NCBI RefSeq assembly: GCF_026683955.1
Contig: NZ_CP113343.1
Coordinates: 4,898,001-4,962,000, forward strand
DNA length: 64,000 bases
Direction of reading: 5' to 3'
Source of the DNA: Arthrobacter sp. MMS18-M83
GTDB taxonomy: Bacteria; Actinomycetota; Actinomycetes; Actinomycetales; Micrococcaceae
Shown here: piece by piece, positions 25,412 through 34,072 of the stretch
Layout: each line of letters begins with the position of its first letter
Position numbering within the stretch: the stretch's first letter is position 1
Position numbers and translations under genes: made by a program
The notes under the pieces: generated by a model
Told to the model about the DNA's origin: nothing
The model's input: the letters and a program-made list of their open reading frames with translations, nothing else
Database searches by the model: none

Positions 25412-26115
25412 ATCTCACCATCGCCGTGATTGCCAAAGAATGTATCCCGGGCATGGTCAAGACGCGCCTCACTCCCCCGCTCACCCAAGAGCAGGCCGCA
25501 GCCCTGGCCCAGACCAGCCTCAGCCAGACGCTGGACACGGTACGATCCCTCCCCGCGGCCAGGCGTTTGCTGGTGTTCGAGGGGACGCCTGGCAACAGGG
25601 ACGCTGCTGGTTTTGAGGTGCTTGCCCAGAGTGCCGGCGGGCTGGACGAGCGGCTGGCAGCCATCTGTTCGCTCGCGACCGGCCCGCTGCTGATTCTGGG
25701 TATGGACACCCCCCAGCTGTGCCGGGACCAGCTGGTCCCGCTGCTGGCGGACTGGTCAACGCCCGCCCCGGCACCACGCCGCGACGCGTGGCTCGGCCCG
25801 GCGTCGGACGGCGGCTTCTGGGCCTTGGGCCTGCACCGGCCCGACGGCGGCCTGATCCGCGGCGTGGAAATGTCCACTCCGCAGACCGGGGCGCATCAAT
25901 TCGCCCGGCTGGCCGACGCCGGCCTGGACGTGGGGCTGCTCCCCGTCTTGAGGGACGTCGACCACTTCGCCGATGCCCTGGTTGCCGCGCGAAAATGCAG
26001 CGGCACCCCGTTTGCCCGCGCGGTGGACCGCCTTGCCAGAGGACTGCCAGCGCCAGAGGGGCCGGTTGGGGTGCCCTCTGAAGTGGCGCCCAACCGATCG
26101 GCGGCCCTGCGATGA
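25408..26115 (+). CDS. DUF2064 / TIGR04282-like putative sugar-nucleotide transferase
   Basis: 235 residues from GTG 25408 overlapping the GT2 stop. Starts with IAVIAKECIPGMVKTRLTPP, then ILGMDTPQL and GPASDGGFWALGL, the hallmarks of DUF2064 (cofC-like nucleotidyltransferase fold; also named arsenosugar-pathway glycosyltransferase in some models). The M. tuberculosis counterpart would be Rv0540. It may activate the methylthio-pentose 1-phosphate, since the motif order is that of nucleotidyltransferases; this is inference. The last 20 residues are low-complexity. Confidence 0.82.
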   Translation: MNLTIAVIAKECIPGMVKTRLTPPLTQEQAAALAQTSLSQTLDTVRSLPAARRLLVFEGTPGNRDAAGFEVLAQSAGGLDERLAAICSLATGPLLILGMDTPQLCRDQLVPLLADWSTPAPAPRRDAWLGPASDGGFWALGLHRPDGGLIRGVEMSTPQTGAHQFARLADAGLDVGLLPVLRDVDHFADALVAARKCSGTPFARAVDRLARGLPAPEGPVGVPSEVAPNRSAALR

Positions 26116-26843
26116 GCATCCAGACAGCCCCCATCGGGGGTGCCAAGGCCGCAGTCCCTTTTGCCGGCACCCGTCCGGTTGCCCAATTTGGCCAAGGTGG
26201 ACACGAACCGTACGCACGCTGCCTGCCCCTCGGCCTGGGGCGCCTGACGTTGCGTCCGGAATCTGCCATGCCGGGGTCCAGCGGGCATGTCACCTTCAGC
26301 ATGCTCCGCTGGTCCGCCCCGGCCACTGCGGACGAACGCGATCTGTTGCGCACCCTTCGGGGGCCGATTCTCGATGTGGGCTGCGGCCCCGGCCGGATGC
26401 TTGAGGCCGCCCGGGAGCTGGGACTGGCGTCGATGGGCGTCGATTTGAGTGCCGCCGCGGTACGGCTGGCCACCGACCGCGGCGGCGCTGCCATCCTTGG
26501 CTCCATCTTCGACCCGGTCCCGCACGAGCGCGGCTGGGGTTCGGCTCTTTTGCTGGACGGGAACATCGGCATCGGCGGAAATATCCGGGTGCTGCTGGAG
26601 CGCGTTGCCTCACTGTTGTCGCCGGGCGGGCAGGTGCTGGCAGAGGCGGAAACCCCGGACGACCTTGATGTGGCCTATCTGGCCGTGCTGGAGGATTCAG
26701 ATGGGCATGCCAGTGCCGCCTTTCCCTGGGCCCGTGCCGGCGCAAGTGCGCTGGCCCTCCACGCGGCCCGGGCCGGGCTCGATTGCGTTGCCAAGCGGAC
26801 CTTTCAGGGCCGCGTCTTTCTGACCTTGGAATTGCGACCATGA
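26112..26843 (+). CDS. Class I SAM-dependent methyltransferase
   Basis: 243 residues, starting in an ATGA overlap. SAM motif I ILDVGCGPGRMLEAA near residue 87, motif with GVDLSAAAV, and LLSPGGQVLAEAE for post-motif III. Residues 1-50 are proline-rich and poorly conserved in look. It may methylate the glycan made by its neighbours or the sugar intermediate; there is no counterpart that I remember in the mycobacterial locus, so this is the most distinct part of the cluster. Confidence 0.82.
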   Translation: MSIQTAPIGGAKAAVPFAGTRPVAQFGQGGHEPYARCLPLGLGRLTLRPESAMPGSSGHVTFSMLRWSAPATADERDLLRTLRGPILDVGCGPGRMLEAARELGLASMGVDLSAAAVRLATDRGGAAILGSIFDPVPHERGWGSALLLDGNIGIGGNIRVLLERVASLLSPGGQVLAEAETPDDLDVAYLAVLEDSDGHASAAFPWARAGASALALHAARAGLDCVAKRTFQGRVFLTLELRP

Positions 26844-28369
26844 AATCCGACAGCGGCCACCGCCGCAGCCACCACCGGGACAAGCCAGAAGACACCCAGG
26901 GCCTGCGCACAATGCCTGGTTGGACGGGGCACCGCCCGTCGCCCGGAGGCCATGCGACCGGCCCGGTCGGGAACGGCTCGGCGAGGAAAAGGCCACCGCA
27001 CCCTGGTGCCGCGGCTGAGGCGGTGGCGCTGTCTCTGATAGCACTGCTGGCCGGCGTCGTCTGGTGGACGGTCACTACGGATCCATCAGCAGAGTGGGTG
27101 TCCCCTGTTGGCACCCTGGCCGCCTGGGCCCTCTTCGTTCCGGCAGCACTGGTTGCACGCCGGATCCCGGGACGGCACGCTGCCGCCGTCGTGCTCCTGG
27201 GCTCCCTGCTGGTGGGAGCCGCGGCTATCGCCGCACCGCCCGCCACCAGCAACGATTCCGCCCGCTATGCGTGGGACGGCATCATCCAGAAAGCCGGAAT
27301 CTCGCCGTACGCCCACGTTCCGGCGGACGACGCGCTGCGGCCACTGCGTCCGGCATGGCTGTTCCAGGATGCCGGGCCGGACGGAACCTGCCATACCAAT
27401 CCCTTCCCCACGGGCACCGAGACCTCCACCAACATTCCCAGCGGCGGCACCCTGTGCACGGCCATCAACCGGCCAACCGTGCCCACCGTCTATCCGGCCG
27501 TGGCGGAGCTGTATTTCCTGGCCGTGCGGCTCATCCCCCGTTCCGAGGTCGGGTTCATTGCCTTCCAACTGACGGGGCTGCTCCTCAGCCTCTCCATAAC
27601 GGTGGCGCTGCTGGCGTTCCTGCGCCGCACCGGAAGACCCGCACACCAGGCGGTCTGGTGGGCGTGGTCTCCGCTGGTCGCCTTTGAAGCCATCAACGGC
27701 GCCCACGTGGACACGCTCGGCGCGGCCCTAGCCCTGGCGGCAGCGCTGCTGTTGGTGGGTGGGCGCGCACTCGGGTCCGGAATAGCCTTTGGCGCGGCCG
27801 TGGCCACCAAGCTCATTCCCGCCATCAGCGCCCCGGCCCTGCTGTACCGCCGGCCGGTCCGCTTCGTGGCTGCGGCCGTGGCCACGTTTACCGTGGCGTA
27901 CGTGCCGTATGTCCTCGCCAGCGGTTGGGCAGTACTCGGCTACCTGCCCGAATACCTTCGCTCGGAGGGGTACGACGGGCAGGACAGCCCGCGTTTCACG
28001 CTGCTGAAACTAGTGCTCCCGGCTAGCTGGGCAGGGCCGGCAGCCCTGGTGCTACTGCTGGGTCTGGCCTACTACGTGTGGCGGACCACCAACGCCACCC
28101 GGCCCTGGGACGGGCAGGTCTTGATGGTCGGAGGAACGCTTCTGATCGTTTCGCCCAGCTACCCCTGGTACGCACTGCTGCTCCTGCCGTTCGTGGTGCT
28201 GAGCCGTCGTTACGAGTTCACCGCCATCGCCCCCGTGCTGGCCATGATGTATTTCACCGGCGCCGAACCTTACGGCCAGCTAACTGCGCGGCTGGGCTTG
28301 GGTGCCGTCGCCGTGCTCTTGGTGGTTGCCACGGTGGCGCGACGACGGCCGCAGCAAGCAACGACGTAG
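26840..28369 (+). CDS. Membrane glycosyltransferase, GT87/DUF2029-like
   Basis: 509 residues from ATG 26840 overlapping the methyltransferase stop. About 55 hydrophilic residues, then ten or more membrane segments. Between the second and third lies an outside loop with DSARYAWDGIIQKAGISPYAHVP, an acidic loop usual for GT-C enzymes, and a Cys pair (TCHTN, TLCTA) that might form a disulfide. Later PSYPWYALLLLP resembles the end of the GT87 fold. GT-C enzymes transfer sugars from polyprenyl phosphate on the outer face. The M. tuberculosis counterpart would be Rv0541c. Last gene of the operon. Confidence 0.83.
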   Translation: MKSDSGHRRSHHRDKPEDTQGLRTMPGWTGHRPSPGGHATGPVGNGSARKRPPHPGAAAEAVALSLIALLAGVVWWTVTTDPSAEWVSPVGTLAAWALFVPAALVARRIPGRHAAAVVLLGSLLVGAAAIAAPPATSNDSARYAWDGIIQKAGISPYAHVPADDALRPLRPAWLFQDAGPDGTCHTNPFPTGTETSTNIPSGGTLCTAINRPTVPTVYPAVAELYFLAVRLIPRSEVGFIAFQLTGLLLSLSITVALLAFLRRTGRPAHQAVWWAWSPLVAFEAINGAHVDTLGAALALAAALLLVGGRALGSGIAFGAAVATKLIPAISAPALLYRRPVRFVAAAVATFTVAYVPYVLASGWAVLGYLPEYLRSEGYDGQDSPRFTLLKLVLPASWAGPAALVLLLGLAYYVWRTTNATRPWDGQVLMVGGTLLIVSPSYPWYALLLLPFVVLSRRYEFTAIAPVLAMMYFTGAEPYGQLTARLGLGAVAVLLVVATVARRRPQQATT

Positions 28370-28498
28370 CCACGGCGCCGGCGAGGCACGTTCCAGTTCA
28401 GCCAGCTGCATGCGGGAATCTTGCCGGGGTCCCGTCCGTTCTCATCGCATGGCCTGCCTCGGAGGCGTGGACAAGTAACGGAAGTTTGGGGACCGACC

Positions 28499-28912
28499 AT
28501 GACATTGAATGAAACAATTGCCCGTCTACGGGCCGGACATCTCATGGTCCGCGATGCCCAAGAGTGGGACGAGCTATCCACGAACCTGGGACGCGCTTAC
28601 GACACGAAAGACGACGAACTCATTGAACAGCTGCGGCCACCGTTTCTCCAGTCATGGAGGACCGTCACAAGATACGTCCTCCGCGACACATTCGAGGCAG
28701 CAGGCATCGCAGTCACCGACCCCAGCCACCCTTGGGGAATCGCAACGCTCACCGCGAAGGGAACCAGCTGCGAGCCACTCCTCTGCCGCGCCGACTCTGT
28801 GGACACTGAAAGGACAGAGTCCGTGTATGGTGGACTCCGCCTGCTCACTTTCGCGGACGCAATGAGCAACTACGCCGACTGCCTGACGCGCCTGTTCGAC
28901 GAGCTGGACTGA
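28499..28912 (+). CDS. Hypothetical protein, 137 residues
   Basis: ATG 28499 (MTLNETIARLRAGHLMVRD). The front is helical, the middle has WGIATLTAKGTSCEPLLCRADSVDT with two cysteines, the end is again helical and acidic. No domain recognised, no signal or membrane segment. It starts 129 bp after the GT87 gene and lacks a strong ribosome site; amino-acid composition and frame length support a gene. Confidence 0.5.
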   Translation: MTLNETIARLRAGHLMVRDAQEWDELSTNLGRAYDTKDDELIEQLRPPFLQSWRTVTRYVLRDTFEAAGIAVTDPSHPWGIATLTAKGTSCEPLLCRADSVDTERTESVYGGLRLLTFADAMSNYADCLTRLFDELD

Positions 28913-28982
28913 CCGGGCCGACCCGGGGAAGGAGCCGCCGTCGAACTCTTGCTTTCGCGCAGAGCACGCCGAAGGATGGGAC

Positions 28983-29474
28983 GGGTGGATGTGATTCCGC
29001 GGCATCCTCCTCGACGCGCTTCTCCTCGGCCGGAAGACCTACGACATCTTCGCTGGCTTCTGGCCGACTGCCCCGGCCGATGACCCGATCGCCACCCGGT
29101 TCAACACCGTCCCGAAGTATGTCGCATCACACACGCTGACCGACCCCGACTGGGCCGGGACGACCGTGCTGACGAATGTCGGAACCGAGGTCCGCGAGAT
29201 CCGCGAGCGCTACGACGAGACCCACGTCATCGGCAGCGGTGGCCTCCTCCAGACCCTCCTCACCGAGGACCTCGTCGACCGGCTGAATCTCTGGCTGTAC
29301 CCAGTGACTTTCGGCAGAGGCAAGCGGATCTTCCGCGACGGCACCGTTCCCTCCGCCTTCGCAGTCGCCCAGCCGCCGCGGGCCTTCCCGAAAGGCGCAA
29401 TCTGGCTCGTCTACCAGCGCGCGGGCGATGTGGTGCTAGGCGTCGACATCGAGGCGGCGCGCAAAGAGACATGA
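28983..29474 (+). pseudogene. DHFR-family (RibD C-terminal) protein lacking its N-terminus
   Basis: From about 28995 the frame reads ILLDALLLGRKTYDIFAGFWP, then GSGGLLQTLL and LNLWLYPVTFGRGKRIF, clear features of the DHFR/RibD C-terminal family. The upstream part is interrupted by a TGA at 28992 and lacks the usual first 40-50 residues (VSLDGV motif). No start codon exists between that stop and the conserved blocks except an ATG far inside at 29166. Remnants such as AEGWDGWM can be read just before the stop. I take it as a 5'-deleted, non-functional gene. Confidence 0.75.
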
Positions 29475-29485
29475 CAGGGGCTTGC

Positions 29486-29875
29486 CTAGCGAATCCCGCT
29501 GTCCACAACCAGCGTGATGTGAACGGGAGTTTGTGAGATGACCACTTGCTCGCTGGCCGTCGAAGCGTAACCGCCCACGTTGCTCGTTTTGATGACGTAG
29601 AGACCGTCAGGCAGCGTGAGGTTGAAGGCACCCGCGCTGTCGGTCAGTGTTGAGCCCCGCACCACTTCCCGATCCAAGGCGACAACCGTGGCCCCTGACA
29701 GTGGGCGCGGCGGACACTCCTGACCAATACGTTCCACGGGACACACCGGGGCGGTCAGCACGGAGCCGGTAACAACGCCGGAATGCCCAATGCCCGGGCC
29801 GCTTTGACCAGCGCACCCACACAACCACATGACCGCGGCCAACAAGGCCCAGCCGAACCGCTTCACTTCACTCAC
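29486..29875 (-). CDS. Putative lipoprotein with carboxypeptidase-regulatory-like domain
   Basis: 129 residues from GTG 29875 (second GTG three codons on also possible). Signal peptide with core WALLAAVMWL and lipobox LCGC (Cys21). The mature part has a short beta domain: SGATVVALD, GSTLTDSAGAFNLTLPDGLYVI, characteristic of carboxypeptidase-regulatory-like (transthyretin-type) folds. Presumably anchored outside the membrane; role unknown. It runs convergent with the DHFR remnant. Confidence 0.65.
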   Translation of the reverse strand: MSEVKRFGWALLAAVMWLCGCAGQSGPGIGHSGVVTGSVLTAPVCPVERIGQECPPRPLSGATVVALDREVVRGSTLTDSAGAFNLTLPDGLYVIKTSNVGGYASTASEQVVISQTPVHITLVVDSGIR

Positions 29876-30065
29876 CAACGTTCCAGCACAACACGATGTT
29901 CCCAGCCGCCCGTCGGCTCGCGGCGGCGGACCCGTGCCTTGGACCGGCCAATGTGGCCGCCAGAAGGCTCGACGATTTGTACACAACACCGAGTATCCAC
30001 CCTGCCGGGCCACCGGGAGCCTCCGAACCCATGCTAGCCAGGGATATCTAAGGCAGACTGGTGGC

Positions 30066-31139
30066 GTGAGCGGAATCCGGTGGGTGCTGCACGTCGATCT
30101 CGACCAGTTCATCGCGGCTGTCGAAGTGCTCCGCCGGCCGGAGCTTGCGGGCAAGCCGATCATTGTGGGCGGTCGGGGCGACCCCACGGAAAGAGCTGTG
30201 GTGTCTACCGCATCCTACGAAGCCCGGGCGTTCGGCGTGGGTTCCGGAATGCCCTTACGCATCGCGGCCCGGAAAGTGCCCGACGCCGTGATCCTGCCCG
30301 TCGATCACGAGGCTTACCTCGCGGCGTCTGAAACGGTGATGGCTACCCTGCGCGCGCAGCCCGGCGCCACCGTGCAGGTGCTGGGTTGGGATGAAGCCTT
30401 TGTAGGCATTGAGACGGAGAATCCGGAAGCGTACGCCCGGCAGGTGCAGGCCGCTGTCCTGGAACGAACGCAGTTGCATTGCAGCGTGGGCATCGGCGAC
30501 ACCTTGGTCCGGGCCAAGGTCGCCACCGGTTTCGGCAAGCCGGCCGGCATCTTCCGTCTCACTGCCGGGAACTGGCTTGACGTCATGGGCAGCCGGCCCA
30601 CTAAGGACCTGTGGGGCGTCGGAACCCGAGTGTCGGCCCGGCTTGCCAAGCTCGGCATCAACACAGTCGCCAAGCTCGCCGCAGCCGACCCCCAAGACCT
30701 GGTCCCGGAGTTCGGCCCCAGGATGGGTCCTTGGTACGCGCAGCTCGGACGCGGGGACGGCGCCAGCGTTGTGGACGACACTCCGTGGGTTGCCCGCGGG
30801 CATAGCCGGGAGACCACCTTCCAGCGGGACCTGACCGAGCCAACCCAGGTGGACGACGCCGTGAGGGAGCTGACAGCGCGCGTGCTGGAGGATGTTGTGG
30901 CCGAAGGACGGCCCGTGGTTGGGCTGACCCTCAAGGTTCGGTACGCGCCGTTCCTGACCACGACGCACGCGAGGAAGATTGCCGAGACATTCGACCGGAA
31001 CGAAATCCTCGCGCGCGCCTTGGACCTCGCGGCCGGAATCGAAGCGGGCCGTCCGATCCGGCTCCTGGGCCTGCGGGCCGAAATGGCAATGCCCGACGAT
31101 GCCCGAAAGGGACATACGCCGACGCGCGGAGGTTGGTGA
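30066..31139 (+). CDS. dinB: Y-family DNA polymerase (DNA polymerase IV-like)
   Basis: 357 residues from GTG 30066. LHVDLDQFIAAVE carries the first catalytic Asp, GWDEAFVGIE the second acidic pair, and STASYEARAFGVGSGMP is the finger motif; helix-hairpin-helix around GVGTRVSARLAKLGI and a little-finger domain follow. Translesion polymerase acting at damaged templates. It ends GHTPTRGGW without an obvious beta-clamp-binding QxxLxLF motif at the tail, so clamp binding is uncertain. No SOS box recognised upstream. Convergent with the RpiR gene. Confidence 0.87.
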   Translation: MSGIRWVLHVDLDQFIAAVEVLRRPELAGKPIIVGGRGDPTERAVVSTASYEARAFGVGSGMPLRIAARKVPDAVILPVDHEAYLAASETVMATLRAQPGATVQVLGWDEAFVGIETENPEAYARQVQAAVLERTQLHCSVGIGDTLVRAKVATGFGKPAGIFRLTAGNWLDVMGSRPTKDLWGVGTRVSARLAKLGINTVAKLAAADPQDLVPEFGPRMGPWYAQLGRGDGASVVDDTPWVARGHSRETTFQRDLTEPTQVDDAVRELTARVLEDVVAEGRPVVGLTLKVRYAPFLTTTHARKIAETFDRNEILARALDLAAGIEAGRPIRLLGLRAEMAMPDDARKGHTPTRGGW

Positions 31140-31181
31140 CGGCGTCGCTCCCTTCCTTACCCGCGCGGATGCTGACGGATC

Positions 31182-32084
31182 TCAGAACTGCGGCGGGATG
31201 CTGGGTATGGAGCGGTGGAGCATCTTGAATGCCCGCCACGAGGCTTCCATCTCGATCAGGCTTTGACGAGTGCGTTCGGGGTCAAGCCTGGCGAGGCTCG
31301 CGACGATCCCCTGCTGGACGGCCATGGCCGTCGCCAACGATGGGAAGAAGGACGTGCCTTCCGCCGGGACGAGGATGACTTCGTCGGCGCATTCTTCGAG
31401 TGCTGGCGGGAGGCTGTCCGTCATGACGACGATCTTCGTTCCCCGTGCATGGGCTTCCACGGCGGCGGTCACGGCCACGTCATAGATCCGCCAGTAGGAA
31501 CACACGATGAGTACATCCGAGGGCCCCATCTGCACGACGGTATTGGCCATGGTCGCCGGGACATCGAGCAGTCCACGGGCCGGGTACCCGGCGATTTGGA
31601 TGTTGTGGTTAAGGGCGTGCCCGACCGCGGCGAAGCTGCCCTGTGCGGTGACATAGATGCTTTCCGCGGCGGCCAGCATTCGGACGACCCGTTCAATTTG
31701 ATGCTCGTCGACGTTGCGCAAGGCGGCGGAAACTGAATCCGCGTCCCAGCGGAGCGATGCCTGAAACGGTGAATCAGAGCTCTTGTGTGCTCGGTCTACC
31801 TCCATGACCGAAAGATTCGCCATGTACCTGACGCGCAGCTCCCGTTGGAGATCCGGCCAGCCTTTGTAGCCGAGCCGCTGGGCCAGCCTGGTGACACTTG
31901 AGACGCTCGTCCGCGCTTCTTCGGCCAGCTCAGAGGCCGTCATGTAGCTTGCCGTGTCGGTCCGGGCCAGGATATTGCCAAGCACCAGGTTGCCGGCCCG
32001 GCTCAGCTTCTGCTTCGAGGACAACCGCCTGAGCCACGTGCCGACGGAATCCGGATCGGTGTCCCCGTAAATTGTGTCTGACAT
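31182..32084 (-). CDS. RpiR/MurR family transcriptional regulator
   Basis: 300 residues from ATG 32084, chosen for GGGAG five bases upstream; two longer starts lack a site. N-terminal RpiR helix-turn-helix (SELAEEARTSVSSVTRLAQRLGYKG in parts), then SIS sugar-phosphate-like domain with VTAQGSFAAVG and VLIVCSYWRIYDV. SIS ligands are usually sugar phosphates, but RpiR members also control other catabolic genes. It is divergent from the MFS-amidohydrolase operon, which it most likely controls through the TTGCA half-sites at 32148-32181. Confidence 0.87.
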   Translation of the reverse strand: MSDTIYGDTDPDSVGTWLRRLSSKQKLSRAGNLVLGNILARTDTASYMTASELAEEARTSVSSVTRLAQRLGYKGWPDLQRELRVRYMANLSVMEVDRAHKSSDSPFQASLRWDADSVSAALRNVDEHQIERVVRMLAAAESIYVTAQGSFAAVGHALNHNIQIAGYPARGLLDVPATMANTVVQMGPSDVLIVCSYWRIYDVAVTAAVEAHARGTKIVVMTDSLPPALEECADEVILVPAEGTSFFPSLATAMAVQQGIVASLARLDPERTRQSLIEMEASWRAFKMLHRSIPSIPPQF

Positions 32085-32147
32085 CGCACTCCCGACGCTG
32101 GCATCCATAGATGGAAACGACGCTACAGCAAGTTTTTGAGAGTTTAT

Positions 32148-32189
32148 TTGCAGAATTCCGTTGACTGCAAGAATCTTTGCACATAGCGT
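32148..32189 (+). promoter_or_regulatory. Promoter with TTTGCA/TGCAAG half-site array (likely RpiR operator)
   Basis: TTGCAG (32148-32153) and CTGCAA (32165-32170) are an inverted pair 11 bases apart; TTGCA (32177-32181) adds a third half-site, giving TGCAA-N6-TTGCA. A promoter is readable in the same stretch: TTGACT (32161-32166), 17 bases, TAGCGT (32184-32189), 44 bases before the MFS start. Binding there would block RNA polymerase. Confidence 0.5.
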
Positions 32190-32232
32190 GTGCATACCTT
32201 GTAAGCACCGTTGTATCGGCACAGGAGTAACA

Positions 32233-33606
32233 GTGACCCTATCTGCCCGTCTCGACAGACTTCCCCTCAGCCGCCCGCATTATCTCCTTTTGCTCATCGG
32301 AGGGTTGGGCTACACCTTCGACGGAATGGATGGCGCCGTAGTCGCGTTCCTCATGCCGACTATCAAAACCGCCTTCGCCTTGGACAACAGCCAACTTGGC
32401 CTCGTGGCATCCGCGTCTCCGTTCGGCTTCCTGTTCGGCGCCATCATCGCCGGTTATCTGGGCGACAGGATCGGCCGCAAGAAGGTCATGATGTACTCCC
32501 TCGTTGTCTACGCGGTGGCATCACTCGTTGCGGCACTGGCCGGGAACTTCGAAGTCTTCCTGATCGCCAGGATCGTCACGGGCCTTGGCGGCGGGGCGGA
32601 AAGCGCGATCATCGCCCCGTTCCTGTCCGAATTCGTTCCAAGCCACCGCCGAGGATGGTTCATTGGGGCCCTGGCCGGCTTCTTCTCGTTCGGCTTCGTG
32701 GCCGCTGCCCTGATCGGACGGTTTGTTGTCCCACTACCGGAGGGCTGGCGCTGGGCGCAGGTCATCACCTTTTTGCCCATCGTCATGGTGCTCTGGTGGA
32801 GAAGAAGCGTCCCTGAGTCTCCTCGCTTCCTGATCAACAATGGCGAGATACAACGCGCCGAGCACATCGTGGAGTCCTTCGAACAAAAAGTCCGTGCCGC
32901 GACCCGCGCGGAGCTACCGCCGGTGGAGGAGTCCAGAATCCTGGAACTCGAACCGGAAAAATACTCCTTGCGCAAGGCCCTGGCCTACTTGTGGGGACCC
33001 AAAATGTGGCGGACTACCGCAGTCACCTGGCTCATTTGGTTCGTCATCACCTTCTCTTACTACGGCTTCTTCTCCTGGATCCCGACCCTGCTCGTGGCCA
33101 AGGGCCTCACGGTCACCAAGAGCTTCGACTTTTCACTCTTCATCTATCTGGCCCAGATCCCCGGTTATTTCAGCGCCGCGTGGCTGAGTGAACGGCTGGA
33201 CCGCAAGCACACGATTGCCATCTACATGGTCGGCTCGGCCATCAGCGCCTTCTGGCTCAGTCAAATGGCCGATCCGGCAATGATCACAATGGCCGGAGTG
33301 TTCCTCTCCTTTTTCCTCAACGGCACCTACGCAGGAGTGTACGCCTACACGCCCGAAGTCTTTCCGACCTGGCTGCGGGCAACCGGCGTGGGCCTGAGTT
33401 CCTCCTTCGGCCGCGTCGGATCCATCACGGCACCACTGATCATCGGCGTCTTCGCCGCCCAGTGGGGCTTCGCCGGAGTCTTCGGTATGACAACAGCCGT
33501 CCTGGCCGCGGGCGTGATCTGCACCCTTCTCTTCGCCGTCCGGACCGCCGGGCGCTCGCTCGAGGAAATCACCGTGACGGAAGTCCTGGAACCCCAGCGT
33601 GGATAG
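32233..33606 (+). CDS. MFS transporter, sugar/aromatic-acid type
   Basis: 457 residues from GTG 32233 (CAGGAGTAACA directly before). Twelve membrane segments; GDRIGRKKV between segments 2 and 3, the PESPRFL motif after segment 6, and a long central loop, typical of the metabolite:H+ symporter (NiaP/AAHS-like) branch. Uptake of an organic acid or heterocycle would fit the hydrolases downstream. Overlaps the GAF gene by 8 bases; first gene of a three-gene unit. Confidence 0.88.
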   Translation: MTLSARLDRLPLSRPHYLLLLIGGLGYTFDGMDGAVVAFLMPTIKTAFALDNSQLGLVASASPFGFLFGAIIAGYLGDRIGRKKVMMYSLVVYAVASLVAALAGNFEVFLIARIVTGLGGGAESAIIAPFLSEFVPSHRRGWFIGALAGFFSFGFVAAALIGRFVVPLPEGWRWAQVITFLPIVMVLWWRRSVPESPRFLINNGEIQRAEHIVESFEQKVRAATRAELPPVEESRILELEPEKYSLRKALAYLWGPKMWRTTAVTWLIWFVITFSYYGFFSWIPTLLVAKGLTVTKSFDFSLFIYLAQIPGYFSAAWLSERLDRKHTIAIYMVGSAISAFWLSQMADPAMITMAGVFLSFFLNGTYAGVYAYTPEVFPTWLRATGVGLSSSFGRVGSITAPLIIGVFAAQWGFAGVFGMTTAVLAAGVICTLLFAVRTAGRSLEEITVTEVLEPQRG

Positions 33607-34072
33607 GACACCGAAGGCGTCCGGCCAGCTCGAGTCCCTCGCGGAGATCGGAGCAGAAGTAAACGCCACAGTGGGCGCCCTGCTCTTCACAATATTGGGC
33701 TTCACTGATGACGGCCGCACCATGGTCCGCCTGTATTCATCCATACCGGCGTCATACCCTGTGGGCGGCAGGAAAGACATGGCCAAGGATGTGTCCCCGG
33801 CGTGGGCCGCGGTCTTCGTCGGCGGACACACGCCCTATTTCGGCAGGACCAAAGAGGACGTCCGGCAGATTTTCGGCGATCACGAACTGATCGACAGCCT
33901 TGGCTGCGGTTCTGTCATCAACGTCCCCGTTACGGACGAAGGAATTCTCATCGGCGCGCTGAACCTGCTGAACCCGGAAGGGCTCTACGCAGACGCTGAC
34001 GTCCTCACAGCCGCGGATATCGCCGCCAGGTCCCAAAACGCCATTCGAACAGCACTCCAGGAGATGACATGA
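33599..34072 (+). CDS. GAF domain protein
   Basis: 157 residues from GTG 33599 overlapping the MFS end. One GAF-like domain over most of its length (LYSSIPASYPVGG, FVGGHTPYFGRTKEDV, GCGSVINVPVTDEGILIGALNLLNPEG). No DNA-binding or kinase part. Single GAF proteins often bind small ligands; being translationally coupled between a transporter and an amidohydrolase suggests binding of the pathway substrate or an unrecognised enzyme role. Ends in ATGA with the next gene. Confidence 0.75.
   Translation: MDRTPKASGQLESLAEIGAEVNATVGALLFTILGFTDDGRTMVRLYSSIPASYPVGGRKDMAKDVSPAWAAVFVGGHTPYFGRTKEDVRQIFGDHELIDSLGCGSVINVPVTDEGILIGALNLLNPEGLYADADVLTAADIAARSQNAIRTALQEMT

Noticed and set aside
25408..26115. Arsenosugar pathway, suggested by the TIGR04282-type name of the DUF2064 protein
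   Set aside because: No radical SAM ArsS-like gene and no recognisable ArsM (with its cysteines) in the cluster; the mycobacterial MTX locus fits better.
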